Source: Salvator merianae (taxonomy: Eukaryota; Chordata; Lepidosauria; Squamata; Teiidae). From it: a DNA stretch of 64,000 bases. Shown here piece by piece: positions 1-11,700 of the stretch. Position 1 is the first letter of the stretch. Each line of letters begins with the position of its first letter. A program made the translations under genes and the position numbers. The notes under the pieces were generated by a model, which was not told the origin of the DNA, did no database searches, and was given only the letters and a program-made list of their open reading frames with translations. The stretch is from positions 8,570,248-8,634,247 of the forward strand of contig QVOM02000021.1 in NCBI GenBank assembly GCA_003586115.2. The letters are read 5' to 3'.

Positions 1-232
1 CTCTTGACATTGTTGGAGGCAGCTTCAACTTACAGACTTCTGGATGTTAAAAATCATAGGGAAGGCTTTTCTTCTAATTCCGTCACTCTCAGAGGTTTGA
101 GAGGTAGCAGCACGTGAATTGGTTTTTCTATAGTGACTTCCAGATTTGGGAACGATCTTCCAGCATACTATGACTTCCAACATCTGGCTTATACATATCT
201 CTTCATCCAGGTCTTGATGCTCAGTTCCTTTC

Positions 233-1320
233 GGGTCCAGTCACACCTAAATTTTAATCCATCTTCAGTCCACTTTTGGATTGGAAGAACATATCAGCAA
301 AGTGACTAACCATTTTCTTTACACATTATTAGGGATGTGCACGAAGCTTCGTGCACTTCGAATTTCGCGCGAAGATGGCGTTTCCGCCATCTTCGCGCGA
401 AATGCGAAGACAAAAGGGGCTCGCGAATGCGAATGGCGAAGGTCCCGGCGACCTTCAAGACCTTCGCCATTTGCCGCTAGCTCCCTCTTTTTGGCCGCGA
501 GAAGCTCCTGCATCAGCAGCCTAAAAGGGGGAGACCGATCGGAAACGTCAGAAAATCAATGCTGAATCCGATCGCTAAAGTAGTGCTGCCTCTGTGACAG
601 GCAGCACTTAACTTTAGCGATCGGATTCGGCATTGATTTTTGTCCATTTCCGATCGCTATCTCTCATTCCCCCCCTAGTCTGTCAGCGCGCACACTGACA
701 GACTGGGGGGGGGGAATGAGAGAGAGCACGATTGGAAAGAGAGAAATCAAGGCGAAGGTCTTCCCTTCACCTTGATTTCTCTCTTTCCAATCGTGCTCTC
801 TCTCATTCCCCCCCCAGTCTGTCAGCGCACACACTGACAGACTGGGGGGGGAATGAGAGAGCGCTGCGCGATCGGAAACGGAGAAATCAAGGCGAAGGGA
901 AGACCTTCGCCTTGATTTCTCTCTTTCCGATCGCGCTCTCTCTTATTCCCCCTAGTCTGTCAGTGTGTGCGTGCGACTGACAGGCTAGGGGGAATGAGAG
1001 AGCGATCGGAAACGGAGACAAATCAAGGCGAAGGGAAGACCTTCTTGGCGAAGGTCTTCCCTTCGCCTTGATTTGTCTCCGTTTCCGATCGGTTGGTCGC
1101 TGCGAAGATTTTCGCCGCGAAAACGAAGCTCTTTTGCTTCGCAGCACTGCGAAGCGAAGAGGGGAAAGTGCCTTCATGCACACCCCTACACATTATTTAA
1201 CCCAAAGGTGGATTTTCTGAGTGAGATAATGATGAAAGAAAACATCTTATTACTTCCTTGATGTGTTCTCTGTCTGAAAGTGAAGCAAAGCTGGATTAAA
1301 AGTTAGATGTGACTGAGCCC
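233..1320. mobile_element. inverted-repeat DNA element M1, copy 1, interrupted by a hAT-like insertion
   Basis: The ends GGGTCCAGTCACACCTAAAT and the reverse complement of TTAGATGTGACTGAGCCC form inverted repeats that match the complete copy at 3,385-3,607 throughout. The copy would be about 225 bp but is split by 330-1188. Non-autonomous; no coding capacity. The superfamily is uncertain: the best copy has a 3-bp duplication, which fits PIF/Harbinger-like elements. Confidence 0.8.
330..1188. mobile_element. hAT-like non-autonomous element made of nested GC-rich hairpins
   Basis: 859 bp with 17-bp terminal inverted repeats (TAGGGATGTGCACGAAG and the reverse complement of CTTCATGCACACCCCTA) and a perfect 8-bp target duplication CACATTAT at 322-329 and 1189-1196. 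The 8-bp duplication and TAGGG ends are typical of hAT. The inside has no transposase. It is an alternating array of two palindromes: one built on the AATCAAGGCGAAGG / CCTTCGCCTTGATT arms, the other on CTGACAGACTGGGG / CCCCAGTCTGTCAG. GC content is far above the surroundings. Plus and minus frames here are by-products of the palindromes. Confidence 0.85.
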
Positions 1321-1664
1321 TTAGTGTCATCCTGTTAGAATGGAGCAGTTGTGTTTTAATTATGTTTTCTGTTGTTTTATTATTGCTATTACAGTTTATC
1401 TGAAAGATTTTTATTATTGTGCCCCTCTTTGAGACCTTTGGATAAAGACATAGGATATAAATGGATAGAAATAAATAAATTTTACAAAATATTTGTTGCT
1501 GTGCAGCAGAAGAATGAAATTGTTATCCAGACAGAAGATAGCTCTTCATCTTCAATTCTGCTGATGATGCAATCCCAAAGCAGGCCAACAAGACCTCATG
1601 GGGATTCAGCAAGATAAATGGGTTGTTTTTACTTTTTGGATCGTAAGTACTAAGGAACTACACT

Positions 1665-1864
1665 TCATTCACACCTAAGTTTTAATCCAGTTTCAGTCCA
1701 TCTTCAGAGTGAGAGAACATATTGGCAAAGTGGCTGGTAATTTTCTTTTCACGTTATCTAACCCAAATGTGTTTTTTCTAAGTTAATGCCTAAGTTAAAA
1801 CAGCATGCCGCTATGTTGATATGTGGTCTCACTCTGAAAGTAAACTGAAACTTAGGTATGAATG
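1665..1864. mobile_element. inverted-repeat DNA element M1, copy 2 (degraded)
   Basis: The start TTCACACCTAAGTTTTAATC, the internal TATCTAACCCAAATG and the right end AACTTAGGTATGAATG align with the copies at 233-1,320 and 3,385-3,607. The outer GGGCCCAG bases have been lost. Confidence 0.6.
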
Positions 1865-2169
1865 CACTGGAGAGTAACAACAATTTGGTGAGGACAGAGT
1901 GAGAGCAAGCATGGTATTATTGGTAGAATGTTGTGTTACAACCTGGGATCCCCTGGGCTTGGACCCCCTCTCAGTAATGAAAGGTTACTGGGTGGATCTT
2001 GGGTCAATCACTGCCTCTCCGCCTAACCTACTTCAGTGGATTGCTAAGGATAAAATGGAGGGGAAGGAGAATGGTATACACTGCCTTGGGCTCTATGGAT
2101 GGAAGGTAAGATAGACATACCATCAATAAATAATAAATAGCAATGATGCAATGTGGATGGAAGAGAGAA

Positions 2170-2372
2170 AGGGGCTGTAGTTCAGTGATATTGCAAGCAG
2201 TCTAGAAAGCAGAGGGTTGTCAGTTTGATCCCCAGCCTCTCCCTGGATTAGGCAATGGCAAACAACTCCTGTATCTCTGCCAAGAAAACTACATAGAAAT
2301 TCCCATGGAGATGCCTATGCAGTTAACAGGAGTCAGCCATGACTCAGTGGTATCCAACAACAGCAGCAGCAA
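2170..2372 (+). mobile_element. tRNA-derived SINE
   Basis: The head GGGGCTGTAGTTCAGTGATA resembles a tRNA A box, and GTTTGATCCCC at 2,223-2,233 a B box (GGTTCRANNCC). The body AGTTAACAGGAGTCAGCCAT and tail GTATCCAACAACAGCAGCAG match the copies at 2,841-3,020 and 29,559-29,634. This is the layout of a squamate RNA polymerase III SINE; I cannot name the family with certainty. Confidence 0.65.
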
Positions 2373-2840
2373 ATGTGGCTGGACCCAGCCGGTACAAATA
2401 AGCGCAGCTGGGAACTCCTCTCCCTGATGAAAGCAGTTTGCTTCAGTGCTGTGTGGACTTCCAAGGGAGCTCATATACGGACTTTCAGCAGGGGGAGACA
2501 TTCCCAGCTGTGCTCATGGGCACCACCCACCACTGGGTGGACCCAAATATGTATGAGATTAAGTGTTACTGGAGCTGGAATATAAATTCAAATCTGAATA
2601 CAGTCTGCTGTACACACGAGGCGCTTGATCACACTTAAAAAATGCCTGCAGACAGCAGAGGAATTGTGGACAGAAATGTTTTAGAAGTCCATATCTGGTG
2701 AAGGGCAGGCTTTGAATGAATGGGACACAGAAAATGTAGTTTGGGCCTTGTGGAGCTCATTGGGAGTGGTGATGGGGAAGGCAAGGCAACTACATTGTAT
2801 CACGGATCAGACCTGGTAGAGGTAAAGGTTGATGAGGGAG

Positions 2841-3020
2841 AGAGGCTGTAGCTTGTGGCAGAGCAAGCAAGCTGCCTGGAAAGCAGATGGTTTGATCCCT
2901 AGCCCCTCCCCGGAAGTAGGTAATGTCGAGTCACTTCTGTACCTCTGTTAAGAAAACTGCATGGAGATGCCCACGCAGTCAACCAGGAGCCAGTCACAAC
3001 TCGATGGTACCCAACAAAAG
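2841..3020 (+). mobile_element. tRNA-derived SINE, same family as 2,170-2,372
   Basis: It starts at AGAGGCTGTAGCTTGTGGCA, carries a B-box-like GGTTTGATCCC, and ends GCAGTCAACCAGGAGCCAGT...GATGGTACCCAACAAAAG. It shares the same tRNA-like head, middle and tail with the first copy at moderate divergence. Confidence 0.65.
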
Positions 3021-3310
3021 TAGATGAGATGCTAAAAGGTGGTGTTTCTGTGAAATTGATCCCACTGAACATGGTGGATTATGTGGCCACTAGCCCACCC
3101 TCAGCTGAAACATACTTGAGGGAGAGAAGAGGAGGAAATCTGAGCTCTGCGTTGTTGGATAGGTGGGAGAAGACACTGCCTACCTCGCCCTTATGGGCCA
3201 AAAGCCCTCCTGCTCTTAGCTGAGTTGATGGAATAATCTCGTTTCCCTTCACCTTTTCTACTTTGCAGCCAAATCAAACAGTGGCAGCCAAGAAATAAAT
3301 CATATATAGT

Positions 3311-3640
3311 TGAGTACTATCAAGTCATGTCCAGCTTCTGGTTGACTGCATGAGCCCCTTTATGCAGCTTTCTTGGCAGACATAGGGCCCAGTCACACCT
3401 AACTTTTAATCCAGCTTCGCTCCACATCCAGGCTGAGAGAACACATCAGTGAAGTAATAAGATGTTTTCTTTCAGCATGATCTAACTCAGAAAATCCGTC
3501 TTTAGGTTAGATAATGTCAAAAGAAAATGGTTTGTCACTTTGCTGATGTGCTCTTTCCATCCAAAAGTGGACCAAAGCTGGATTAAAATTTAGGTGTGAC
3601 TGGGCCCATAGAGAAGTGGTTTGCTGTTGCCTACTTTTGA
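3311..3640 (-). mobile_element. antisense SINE split by the M1 element
   Basis: 3,311-3,384 reads as the reverse complement of the SINE tail (GTTGAGTACTATCAAGTCAT...TTTCTTGGCAGACATA), and 3,608-3,640 continues as GAGAAGTGGTTTGCTGTTGC. Removing 3,385-3,607 plus one ATA restores an uninterrupted SINE. Confidence 0.65.
3385..3607. mobile_element. inverted-repeat DNA element M1, copy 3 (complete)
   Basis: 223 bp bounded by GGGCCCAGTCACACCTAA and its near-perfect inverse TTAGGTGTGACTGGGCCC. The flanks repeat ATA (3,382-3,384 and 3,608-3,610). The element splits an antisense SINE, whose two halves rejoin when it is removed. There is an internal near-palindrome around GGTTAGATAATG. No open frame. 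Confidence 0.8.
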
Positions 3641-4837
3641 TATATGAACGTGTTTGTGATTGTGTACGTGTTGTGTGTATGTTTAGTAACAGTGAGGGAA
3701 CTAGAAATGAAAGTCAATAGATAAGGTGACTAGTTTGCATCAAACAGATTACTGGAATGTCCTTGGAAGAGCTAATTAATCTTATTAATGAGGCATCAGG
3801 ACGCTGAACATTTGGCAATATAGCAAGCAGGAGCTGAACCTGACTCAATAGCCTCTAACACCAGTAAAAACTAAGGAAATTTGTACTCAGTTAAAAAAAC
3901 CAACAAACTTTAAAGCATTTTATCTGAAAAAAAGAAAGGCAGGCATTCACAAATATTTTTTTTTAGCATTCTGGGACTGGAAACTTTACTGTCAGAAGTT
4001 ATTTGAAAAAACAAGGTTGCAAGTTTCTGTAAGTTCTATTTAAAGGGCTTGGTGGACAACATACCTAAAGAGAGATTTCTGTGCAACAATTAGAAGTTGT
4101 GTGGTTTGCAATGGTCTCTATTAACCTCTGCTCAACAGTCAAGCAACTGGTTATATTTCTGGAACCCTGTACTTTACACATCTTAGCAAACATTAGGATT
4201 GCCTAACAGTTATGCCACAGTTTACAGAACAGTATAAATATAGATCGTTCTGAGCAAGGAGCAAGCTGCCTGTGTGAATTTTAGCCACACTCAATTATTT
4301 CATGTAAGTTTTTTGTTGCAAAATTAAAGGGGCAAGAATTTTGCAGCACAGTCACATGCAGGCTTACTTAGGAGTGAGTCTTCTAGCTTCCAGTGGGTCT
4401 TTCTTTTACCCTAGGACATTCTTCTCTAATTGCAGCCTCTGTCAGTAGCTAAAGGATGGACCATATGGCATATATTTCAACTGCAATCTACAGCAGATTT
4501 CCTAGGGAGTATGCCCTATGGAGTTCAGTGGAGTTTACTGATAAGGAAGCCTATAGAGGTTTTCTCTTTCTGCCTCTCCCATTTCCCTGTTTTGAGGTCT
4601 ATGGATACCAGCTATGCTAAATCACTAGCTGAGCAAAGGTAGCCTTTAATTTGATAGGTTGTCACTAAATCGAACCCTCTATAACTAGGTTATAATATGC
4701 ATGTAGCTTCTTCATTAGTTTGCCAGGGAAGCATTTCAAAGAAAACCAGAAAAAAGAAAGTTTTTGGGCACCAGTCTGTTTATTAGGATTGTTATACCAC
4801 TCTATTGCATGGTGTGGAAAAGGTGAATAGAGAAAAA

Positions 4838-5250
4838 AAAACATTTATCACACAACACTAGAACCAGGGGGCACTCTATGAAGCTGGAGGACAGGAGAGT
4901 TAGGACTGACAAGGGGAAGTATTTTTTCACCCAGAGAGTAATTAGTCTATGGAGTTTACTACCGGAAGAGGTAGTGACAGCAGTCAGCCTGGATACCTTT
5001 AAGAACAGATTGGATAAATTCGTGGAGGTCAGGTTTATCAATGGCTGCTAGAATGAATGCCTAGGTACTGCCTCTAGGTTGGTGAGACAGACAAGATGCC
5101 TTTAAAGGCCAGTGCAGGAAGTTAAGATCAGGTGAAGGTTTTGCCCTCATCTTCTATTTGAGAATGCCCAGAAGCAACTGGTGAGCCACTATGTGAGACA
5201 AGATGCTAGAGCAGATAGGCTGTAGCTTGGTCCGGCAGGACTCCTCTTAT
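4838..5250 (+). mobile_element. CR1/L3 LINE 3' end
   Basis: In one plus frame the sequence reads [20 protein letters not shown] then FFTQRVISLWSLLPEEVV and LDTFKNRLDKF, the C-terminus of the CR1-clade ORF2. The common 3' UTR follows (GATCAGGTGAAGGTTTTGCC...GAATGCCCAGAAGCAACTGG...CTCCTCTTATCTTCTT). Truncated at the 5' side; the same segment recurs at 35,697-36,120. Confidence 0.75.
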
Positions 5251-6959
5251 CTTCTTCAGTGCTTATTACAAATATCTCAAGGCAGTGTTAAAAATAAGAG
5301 GAGGAGGAAAAAAATAATAAAAACCATCAAATGGCAAAACATATAGCAAAGTACAGAACAATATCACTAAACAGCAAAAGCCAAGTTTAGAGTTGCTGAA
5401 AAACATCTGAAGTGGTCACTGGGCATACCCCTAGGGCAAGAGTTTAGGAAGTTTGTAAAGGCATTACTGCAGACAAATCCATGGGTGATATAAAGCAGTC
5501 AGTGGCATTCCTCTACTATAGCCTACAGGAAACCAGGCGAGTACAGCTAATAAGCAGTCTTCCTCGCTTCTGGAAGTCAATGGTTGTGGGCTAAACTGTA
5601 GAAATGCTGCTGCCACATTAATATGCTGAATGTTTTTCAACATCACAGTTGGACCTCCAGACCCACAGTCTATCAGCCACTTAACTCAAAATAAAAATAA
5701 CGCCAGCATGGTTTTGCTTACCAAGACGTTTGGCAAGGTCCCGTGGTATTACTTCTCTGGCAGCTTCAGCAGCTCCTGTGCGTGTGGTGAGCTCCAGGAA
5801 GTTGTTAGGGAATGCCACAGGACCTCGCCAGACATCCCAATAAGTGAAACTATGCCAGCTATGTCTGGCAGTCCACACTGAAGGGCAATGTTGGGGGACA
5901 ATGCCAGCTTCTCCTTTTTATCCAGCATTTCCCCTCCCTGTCTGGAGGCAGCCAGAAAGCAGGTTCTCATCTGGAGAGGCTTCTTGCTGGCATTCTGAAG
6001 CATTAGTTTGGCCATCTCAGCTACAGTCAGATGACTTCAAACCACCTTCTCCTGGACATTATTGGCAAGCAATGGTGAGAGAAGCAGCTCAGAATCTACA
6101 AAAGAACAGCACAAGCTCCACAGACTCAACGGCCTGGATTGTTATTAAAAACAAGGACAAACAAACTGCTTGAAGCAAAGGGACCCCATTTTGTCTTCCC
6201 TGCAAGGCTTGTAAAGGTATTAAGTCTAGCACAGGAGAAAGCCCATCAGTATTTTGCTGCCTTCAGGCCAGTAAAGCTAGGGAGCTGATCAATCCCATCT
6301 TGATGCCATTTCTAGGCAAATCAAACTTACTTTAAATATTTATAGTCTGATGACAAATTTCAAGAGCAACCCTTGCTCTGGCTCAGTTCCAGGCATTTGT
6401 CATTACAATCAGGAAATAATGTGCAGCTTGAGAACTGTCAACTTTTGGTCTGCTTGGGTGAGACTCATATTATCTGAGGGTTTTGTCCAGAGATATGTAT
6501 TCCTTCTTTGTTAATTGTATACTGGAATTTTTAATGTCAACTTTGTTCTTGTTTTTGCTGACCTGTCAACTGTGACAATAAAAATGATTGATGAGGAACA
6601 GCGGGAGAAGGCTGTTGTCCCGATATCTTTTTGGTAGGCTTCCCAGAATCGACTAGTTGGTCATTCTGTAAGACAGCTGCAGGACCAGATGGGGCTTTTG
6701 GTCTAATCCCATAGTGTTTCTTTTCCCATTTGCTGTTACTAATGAAAATCATCACTGTGGCATTTTAAGCAGAATACATTGTCATCATAGCATTAAGAAT
6801 CGGATCACATGGTAAGAACGCAGATTTGAGCACAGGTCAAGTTCCCCTATCACCTGGATTGCCATTTGTGAACTTTCCTACCTGGACCCCATCAGTCATT
6901 TACCCCATACTAGTTAAAACGTAACTCTTTCATCTTTACTGAGAGAGATGAAACAGAGA

Positions 6960-7460
6960 GGCGGAGTTAATGGACATTTCTCACAACGGAGAGATCTAAC
7001 AAGTGGGTCCCCTTAGGTTCTGTCCTGGGACTGGTACTTCTTGACATACTTATAGATGATCTAGAGACAGGTGTGACCAGTGGATTAGCCCCGTTTGCTG
7101 ATGACACAAAATTGTTTAGAGTGGTAAACACAAAATGGGCCTATGAAGAGTTCCAAAGGGATCTCTGTGCATTGGGGGACTGGGCATCAAAATGGCAGAT
7201 GCTCTTCAATGTGGACAAGTATAAAGTGATGTAGATTGGAGCTAAAGATCCTAACTATTCATTTATACTAATGGGAATGGAGCTGATTGTCACTGATAAT
7301 GAAAGAGATCTTGGTATAATGATAGACAGTTCAATGTAGATGCTAACAATGTGTGCATCCACTATAAAAAAGGACAATAGTGTGCTAGAGGTAATAAAAA
7401 TGGTAGTAAAAACAGAGATGTTAATACTATAATGCCCTTATACAAATCAATGGTGTTACT
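6960..7460 (+). mobile_element. CR1/L3 LINE reverse-transcriptase fragment
   Basis: A plus-strand reading gives GSVLGLVLLDILIDDLETGV, SGLAPFADDTKLFRVV, then LGDWASKWQMLFNVDKYKVM and NERDLGIMIDSSM. FADD is the reverse-transcriptase catalytic motif (F/YxDD class); GDWASKWQM.FN..K is typical of CR1. An in-frame TAG and indels show that it is dead. It is probably cut from the same kind of element as 40,520-42,120. Confidence 0.8.
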
Positions 7461-7461
7461 A

Positions 7462-7535
7462 CACTTTATTTATTTGAGTATTTATATCATGTCCTTCACC
7501 CAGGGCAGGTCAGAACAATAAAAGTATAACAATAA
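7462..7535 (-). repeat. L2-clade LINE 3' tail (antisense)
   Basis: TTTATTTATTTGAGTATTTA followed by CCTTCACCCAGGGCAGGTCA is the reverse complement of the tail '...CCTGAAACC..GGGCGGGATAAAAATAC(AAATAAATA)' seen complete at 55,915-56,000. Short and degraded. Confidence 0.4.
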
Positions 7536-8637
7536 CCATTAACAATTACCTTTGTTGACTGAGTAGAATAAATACTTTGTATCCAATTAAGAAATTTAGA
7601 GACACAGTTCATATTTTGTAAACCTGCATAAAGAGGGGCCCTTCCAAGTAGTCAAGGGCCTTTTTAGCATCCAAAAATTCATTGCGGCTGAAAGGCCCTT
7701 ATTGTTGATATGATCTATTGTATCCAAGAAAAATGTAAGATTATTTTTATATACCTCTGTGTTATAAATCCAGCTTAGTCTGTATGAATGAAACCCAGAA
7801 TGACTAATTGTGCAGTATATTCAGTAAGTCAAACACCAAACTTCAGAACCTTATTGTAAATCCTTGCTTCCACTCCATTATGGGACAAACAATGAAACCT
7901 GAGATGTGAGTTTTAAACTAAAGCTTTGATTTAAATTGCCCAAAATAAATTTTTAGATATTGTCAGGGACTAGTGAGAGGGTTCTCTACTAATACCCAGC
8001 ATCTTACACCCCGTGTAACTTCTCCTCCTGGCTATTGCTGCACATACATGGAACTTGCTCTAGTAAGCTTTCCATTCCTGGCTTCAGCTAAGTGTCACTA
8101 CAGAATAATTGGAACAGTATCAGTAAGTTAATAAAGAAATGTTTTACTCCACCTTTTAAAGCAAGGGCGTCTGGTAGTACCTTAAGAGACTAACAGAGAG
8201 AAAGAAGATGGTAGCATGAGCTTTCATAGACTAAGCCTACTTCATCAGATGCATGGCCACCTTTTAAAGTCAGTGGTCTTGACCATGCTCCTTTTTCTTG
8301 GAGTGCTCCCCTCATCTTCATTCAATACCTGCAAGTGACAGGTGCCGGGAGCAATGCTTAGGTGCAGGAACCACGTGTCATGTTCTATATCTCCTGATTT
8401 TGCTGCTTTCAATTATGGTGGAATACCATTACCAGCTATCAGCTCGGATATGACTGCCAGTCCAGATGGGTTTTGGAACTGAGTGGTAGTGGAGCTGGCA
8501 GTGGAAGTTTTAGCTAAGCCATGTTCTGGGAGAAAGCAAGCAAAAAGACAACAGTGGCAGTAATTTAGAAATGGGCTGGTTCAGATAATGGCTACACTGC
8601 CTCAAATTCCACCCGTTCCTTCCATATAAATCTGGGG

Positions 8638-8684
<47 letters not shown>
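8638..8684. repeat. (ATCT)n microsatellite
   Basis: About twelve uninterrupted tetranucleotide units between GGGGCT and AGAATCC. It lies just beyond the candidate distal polyadenylation site. Confidence 0.97.
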
Positions 8685-8743
8685 GAATCCTTCAAGTAAA
8701 CAAAAAAATCAGCAAAAGACTGAGTTGCAATTTCAAACAAACA

Positions 8744-8749
8744 TTTATT
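8744..8749 (-). terminator. candidate distal polyadenylation signal AATAAA
   Basis: TTTATT on the plus strand reads AATAAA in gene sense. It is followed by TGTTTGTTTG and, about 40 nt on, a U-rich tract ending TTTGTTTAC, the usual downstream-element layout. Repeat-rich sequence with a tetranucleotide tract starts just beyond. Confidence 0.4.
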
Positions 8750-11700
8750 GATTGGTTAACAAATACATTTCTAATACTTTCTCAATATGCAATTATTCCT
8801 ATAAAATCCAACAGAATACCTTAAAAACCACACAATGCTTATTACATTTAACAATTTCCAAGTCCCAACTACTATCTCCCACACCCTAACCCAATATAGT
8901 CTTAAATTTGGTATAACTAGTTTCTTTACGAAAAAGACCGAGTTTGTATCAAAAGATTTTTTTTAAACCAAAACATCTTTAAAAAACTTATGAACTATTT
9001 TATACTGTATTCATTCTTTAAAAATAACATGAACAAAGTAAATAAAACATTAGAAAAGAATTATTGTTATGAATTTAAAAACTGGTAGCACATCTGATGA
9101 AAGCTCAGTTTTATAATACTATAGATACAAAATCTGCCAGGTAGCTTTGTGTAAACCTCAAATAAATGAATGGATATGGAACTGCATCTGCACAAAAGCA
9201 CAGCAGCCAATTATTTCACTAGAATTTTTTTGCAAGAGAATGTTGTTGCAGATTGTACTTCATGCATTTCTTTACATCATTCTCCCAAATGCTGCCAAGA
9301 AACATTTAATAGCAGGCTTGTGCCAAACGAAAGCTTGGCAAAAATAAACTGTATAGAGTGACCTGGAACAATTAGATGCCTCACCAACAAGCCTAGGCCC
9401 TCTACAGTGCCCACATATGAGTCGGGATCAGGTGAACACTGCAGAAATTGTGCAGGGAATTCATCTACCCATTGCACTTATCCGCAGCAATGCTATGATA
9501 TGCGTTGAGGCTCTTTGTTCCTACACATCGTGTACAAGCATGGTGCAGCCCCGCCCATAAATGCAGAAATAACGGTGGAGGTTGTGATCCACAGAGCAAG
9601 AGGGTTCCCTGTATGATTTCCAGAGTGTTCACCTGTTCCCAACTTTTACCTGGGTGCCATAGAGCGGTGTCTACCTGTCTCAGGCTTCTCTACACACCAT
9701 TTGTTTACAGAGATTAAAATAAAAGTAATGCTTATGTGCAACATTACATTTTTTTTTTAATCTACAATATATTTGTTTTGTGCAAAAGAATTATTTGACA
9801 AAACAGGTAGTCTCAGTGCTACTGCACACCCAATTCTAAACATATTCGAATACTGGGAACATTTTAACAGCCGACAATATATAACTTTTAAAAGTATCTT
9901 TTAGAACAGTCTTCTGAACTACAGGTTTTGACATATTTGAACTGACTTTACATGAAACCCCAGTTGCGTGTAACCCTAAGGATTCGTGATTTCTTGACAA
10001 TGAACTAATTTGCACAGATGTGAAGGACTTGTTTTATTGACAGCTACAGCTATTAGTAAAGTCAACCTATTTCAGCTTTTCAAAAACTATCCAGTGACAC
10101 ATACAATGCAACTTGCCAAACGTCATGAATCACAAAAACTGGAAATATCTTACTGTAAATTTCTGTTTCCAATGATCTCTCAAAAGTCTTGCATCGTCTC
10201 TGGCAAGAATCCAGCAAAGATTCACTCATGCAAACTGGATACCACTGGGATGGCCCAACCCACTTCTCTCTCCCGCCCTACTGAAAGTTCACAGATGTTC
10301 ACGTCATCCAACCCACCAGCAGTTGGCTTCTCTGAAACTATGACACAACTGAATTTCTTAACAGTAATACAGAATAAATCTGGAAGAGCTAGAGTTTTTC
10401 TTTTAAAAAAATGACAAGAGGCAACTTATACCAGTCTTATACCAGTTAATCTATAGGTAGGATGATGGTAATAAACCGTTTAAGGTGCTCTTTGGATTTC
10501 CTCCCTTTACATAATCCCTACTCTTGAAACAGGTGAGTGGAAGTGTCCTTCAGGGGACTATCAAAACTGAAATTCACACTAAGGAAATGTCTGTCTTACC
10601 CAGGATCTATCAGAGGGCATTTCCTACTTTGAGATACTACAGAGCATCATCTTGACCAGGGAGGTATTCAGAAGTTTCCCTCAGGAAGTCAATATATTCT
10701 GCAAAATGGGACACCAAAGATTGCCTCCACTGCTGCTCAAACACCAAACTGACAGTGCCTGAGAAAGGTAGGTACAGAGGACATTATGGTTATAACCATG
10801 GTATGCACTTGACATGGTTGCTCCTCTTACCAAATGACCAGTGATCACTTCTGGTGGCTCTTTGCCAGGTGGCACATAAAACTGGATAATACATTCCCTA
10901 ATCTAATTAGATAACAAAGTCAGACATATCAAGTCCAACTTCTGAACTCCCCCCCAAGCCAAAACAAACATTCAGACCTTTGAAACTATTTCCAAGTAAA
11001 ATGTGTAAAGACCACATAACATCCAGCTTATGCCAACTCTTTTCCGTCAATGTCTTCACTCTGGGCAAAATGATGGCAAAACTACTTCCTGAGAATGATG
11101 AAAAGTTCAGTTCTCTTTTCAGATAAATGTTGGCTCAGGGAAGAGGGTAGCTATTGGAAAATGAACAGTTGTGCATTCACAGATTATACATGCATCCATC
11201 TCCAACACATTCCTAACCAAGGTGACTACTACCAAGACAATTTTCATAATTTTAAGTCCATCGTGGCTATAGGTTTGAAAGTGCTCCCCTCAAGCACAGA
11301 GGAAAACTGTTCAGATTTTGTGTCAGAAATGGATGCACTACTAGTGATTTTGTCAATATGACCCTTCTCTCAAAAGATTTGAGTAAGAGATGTGCAGACA
11401 TTCCTAATCCATGGGAGAACTCTGATATACTATCTATTGTTGCAGCCTATCTCTTCAAGATACTGGACCTTAAACATACAGAATTCCTATACTGCTCAAC
11501 AAATCCTGTCATTTAGCCAAACATCACCAAAAAACAGCCTTCCAAGTATTGTTGTACACCTTAGTTGCAGATAACCTGCCCAAACATTGTCTCTGATAAT
11601 CCCACTCTCCTTAGCTAGAATCTTTCAGACTCCAAGTTGTCAGCTGGTAATTCTCTGGATGAGCATGAAAGGTTGGACCTTGTGAAGCAGAAGATCCCTA

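Larger units (their letters stand above)
1..8700. other. region downstream of SERINC5, no gene found
   Basis: The named repeats are listed separately. The stretches 3,660-4,830, 5,250-6,950 and 7,540-8,630 show no gene or repeat I can name, apart from a short fragment at 8,166-8,262 (CTGGTAGTACCTTAAGAGAC) that looks like part of an interspersed repeat. In mammals the next gene on this side is THBS4; no thrombospondin C-terminal exon was seen here. Confidence 0.6.

Noticed and set aside
660..1080. CRISPR-like array of regularly repeated palindromes
   Set aside because: The repeats are adjoining hairpins in a eukaryotic transposon with no unique spacers and no cas genes.
331..1190. GC-rich block as a CpG-island promoter or first exon
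   Set aside because: It lies downstream of the gene, is bounded by hAT ends with an 8-bp duplication, and its GC content comes from palindromes.
5749..6173. opposing frames of 83-109 codons
   Set aside because: Both strands are open by chance in a moderately GC-rich stretch; no family resemblance.
1..8700. 3' end of THBS4, the expected neighbour
   Set aside because: No thrombospondin C-terminal residues were found on either strand; it must lie further left if synteny holds.
10010..10414. 134-codon plus-strand frame
   Set aside because: It is opposite the SERINC5 3' UTR, matches no family, and lacks splice or promoter context.
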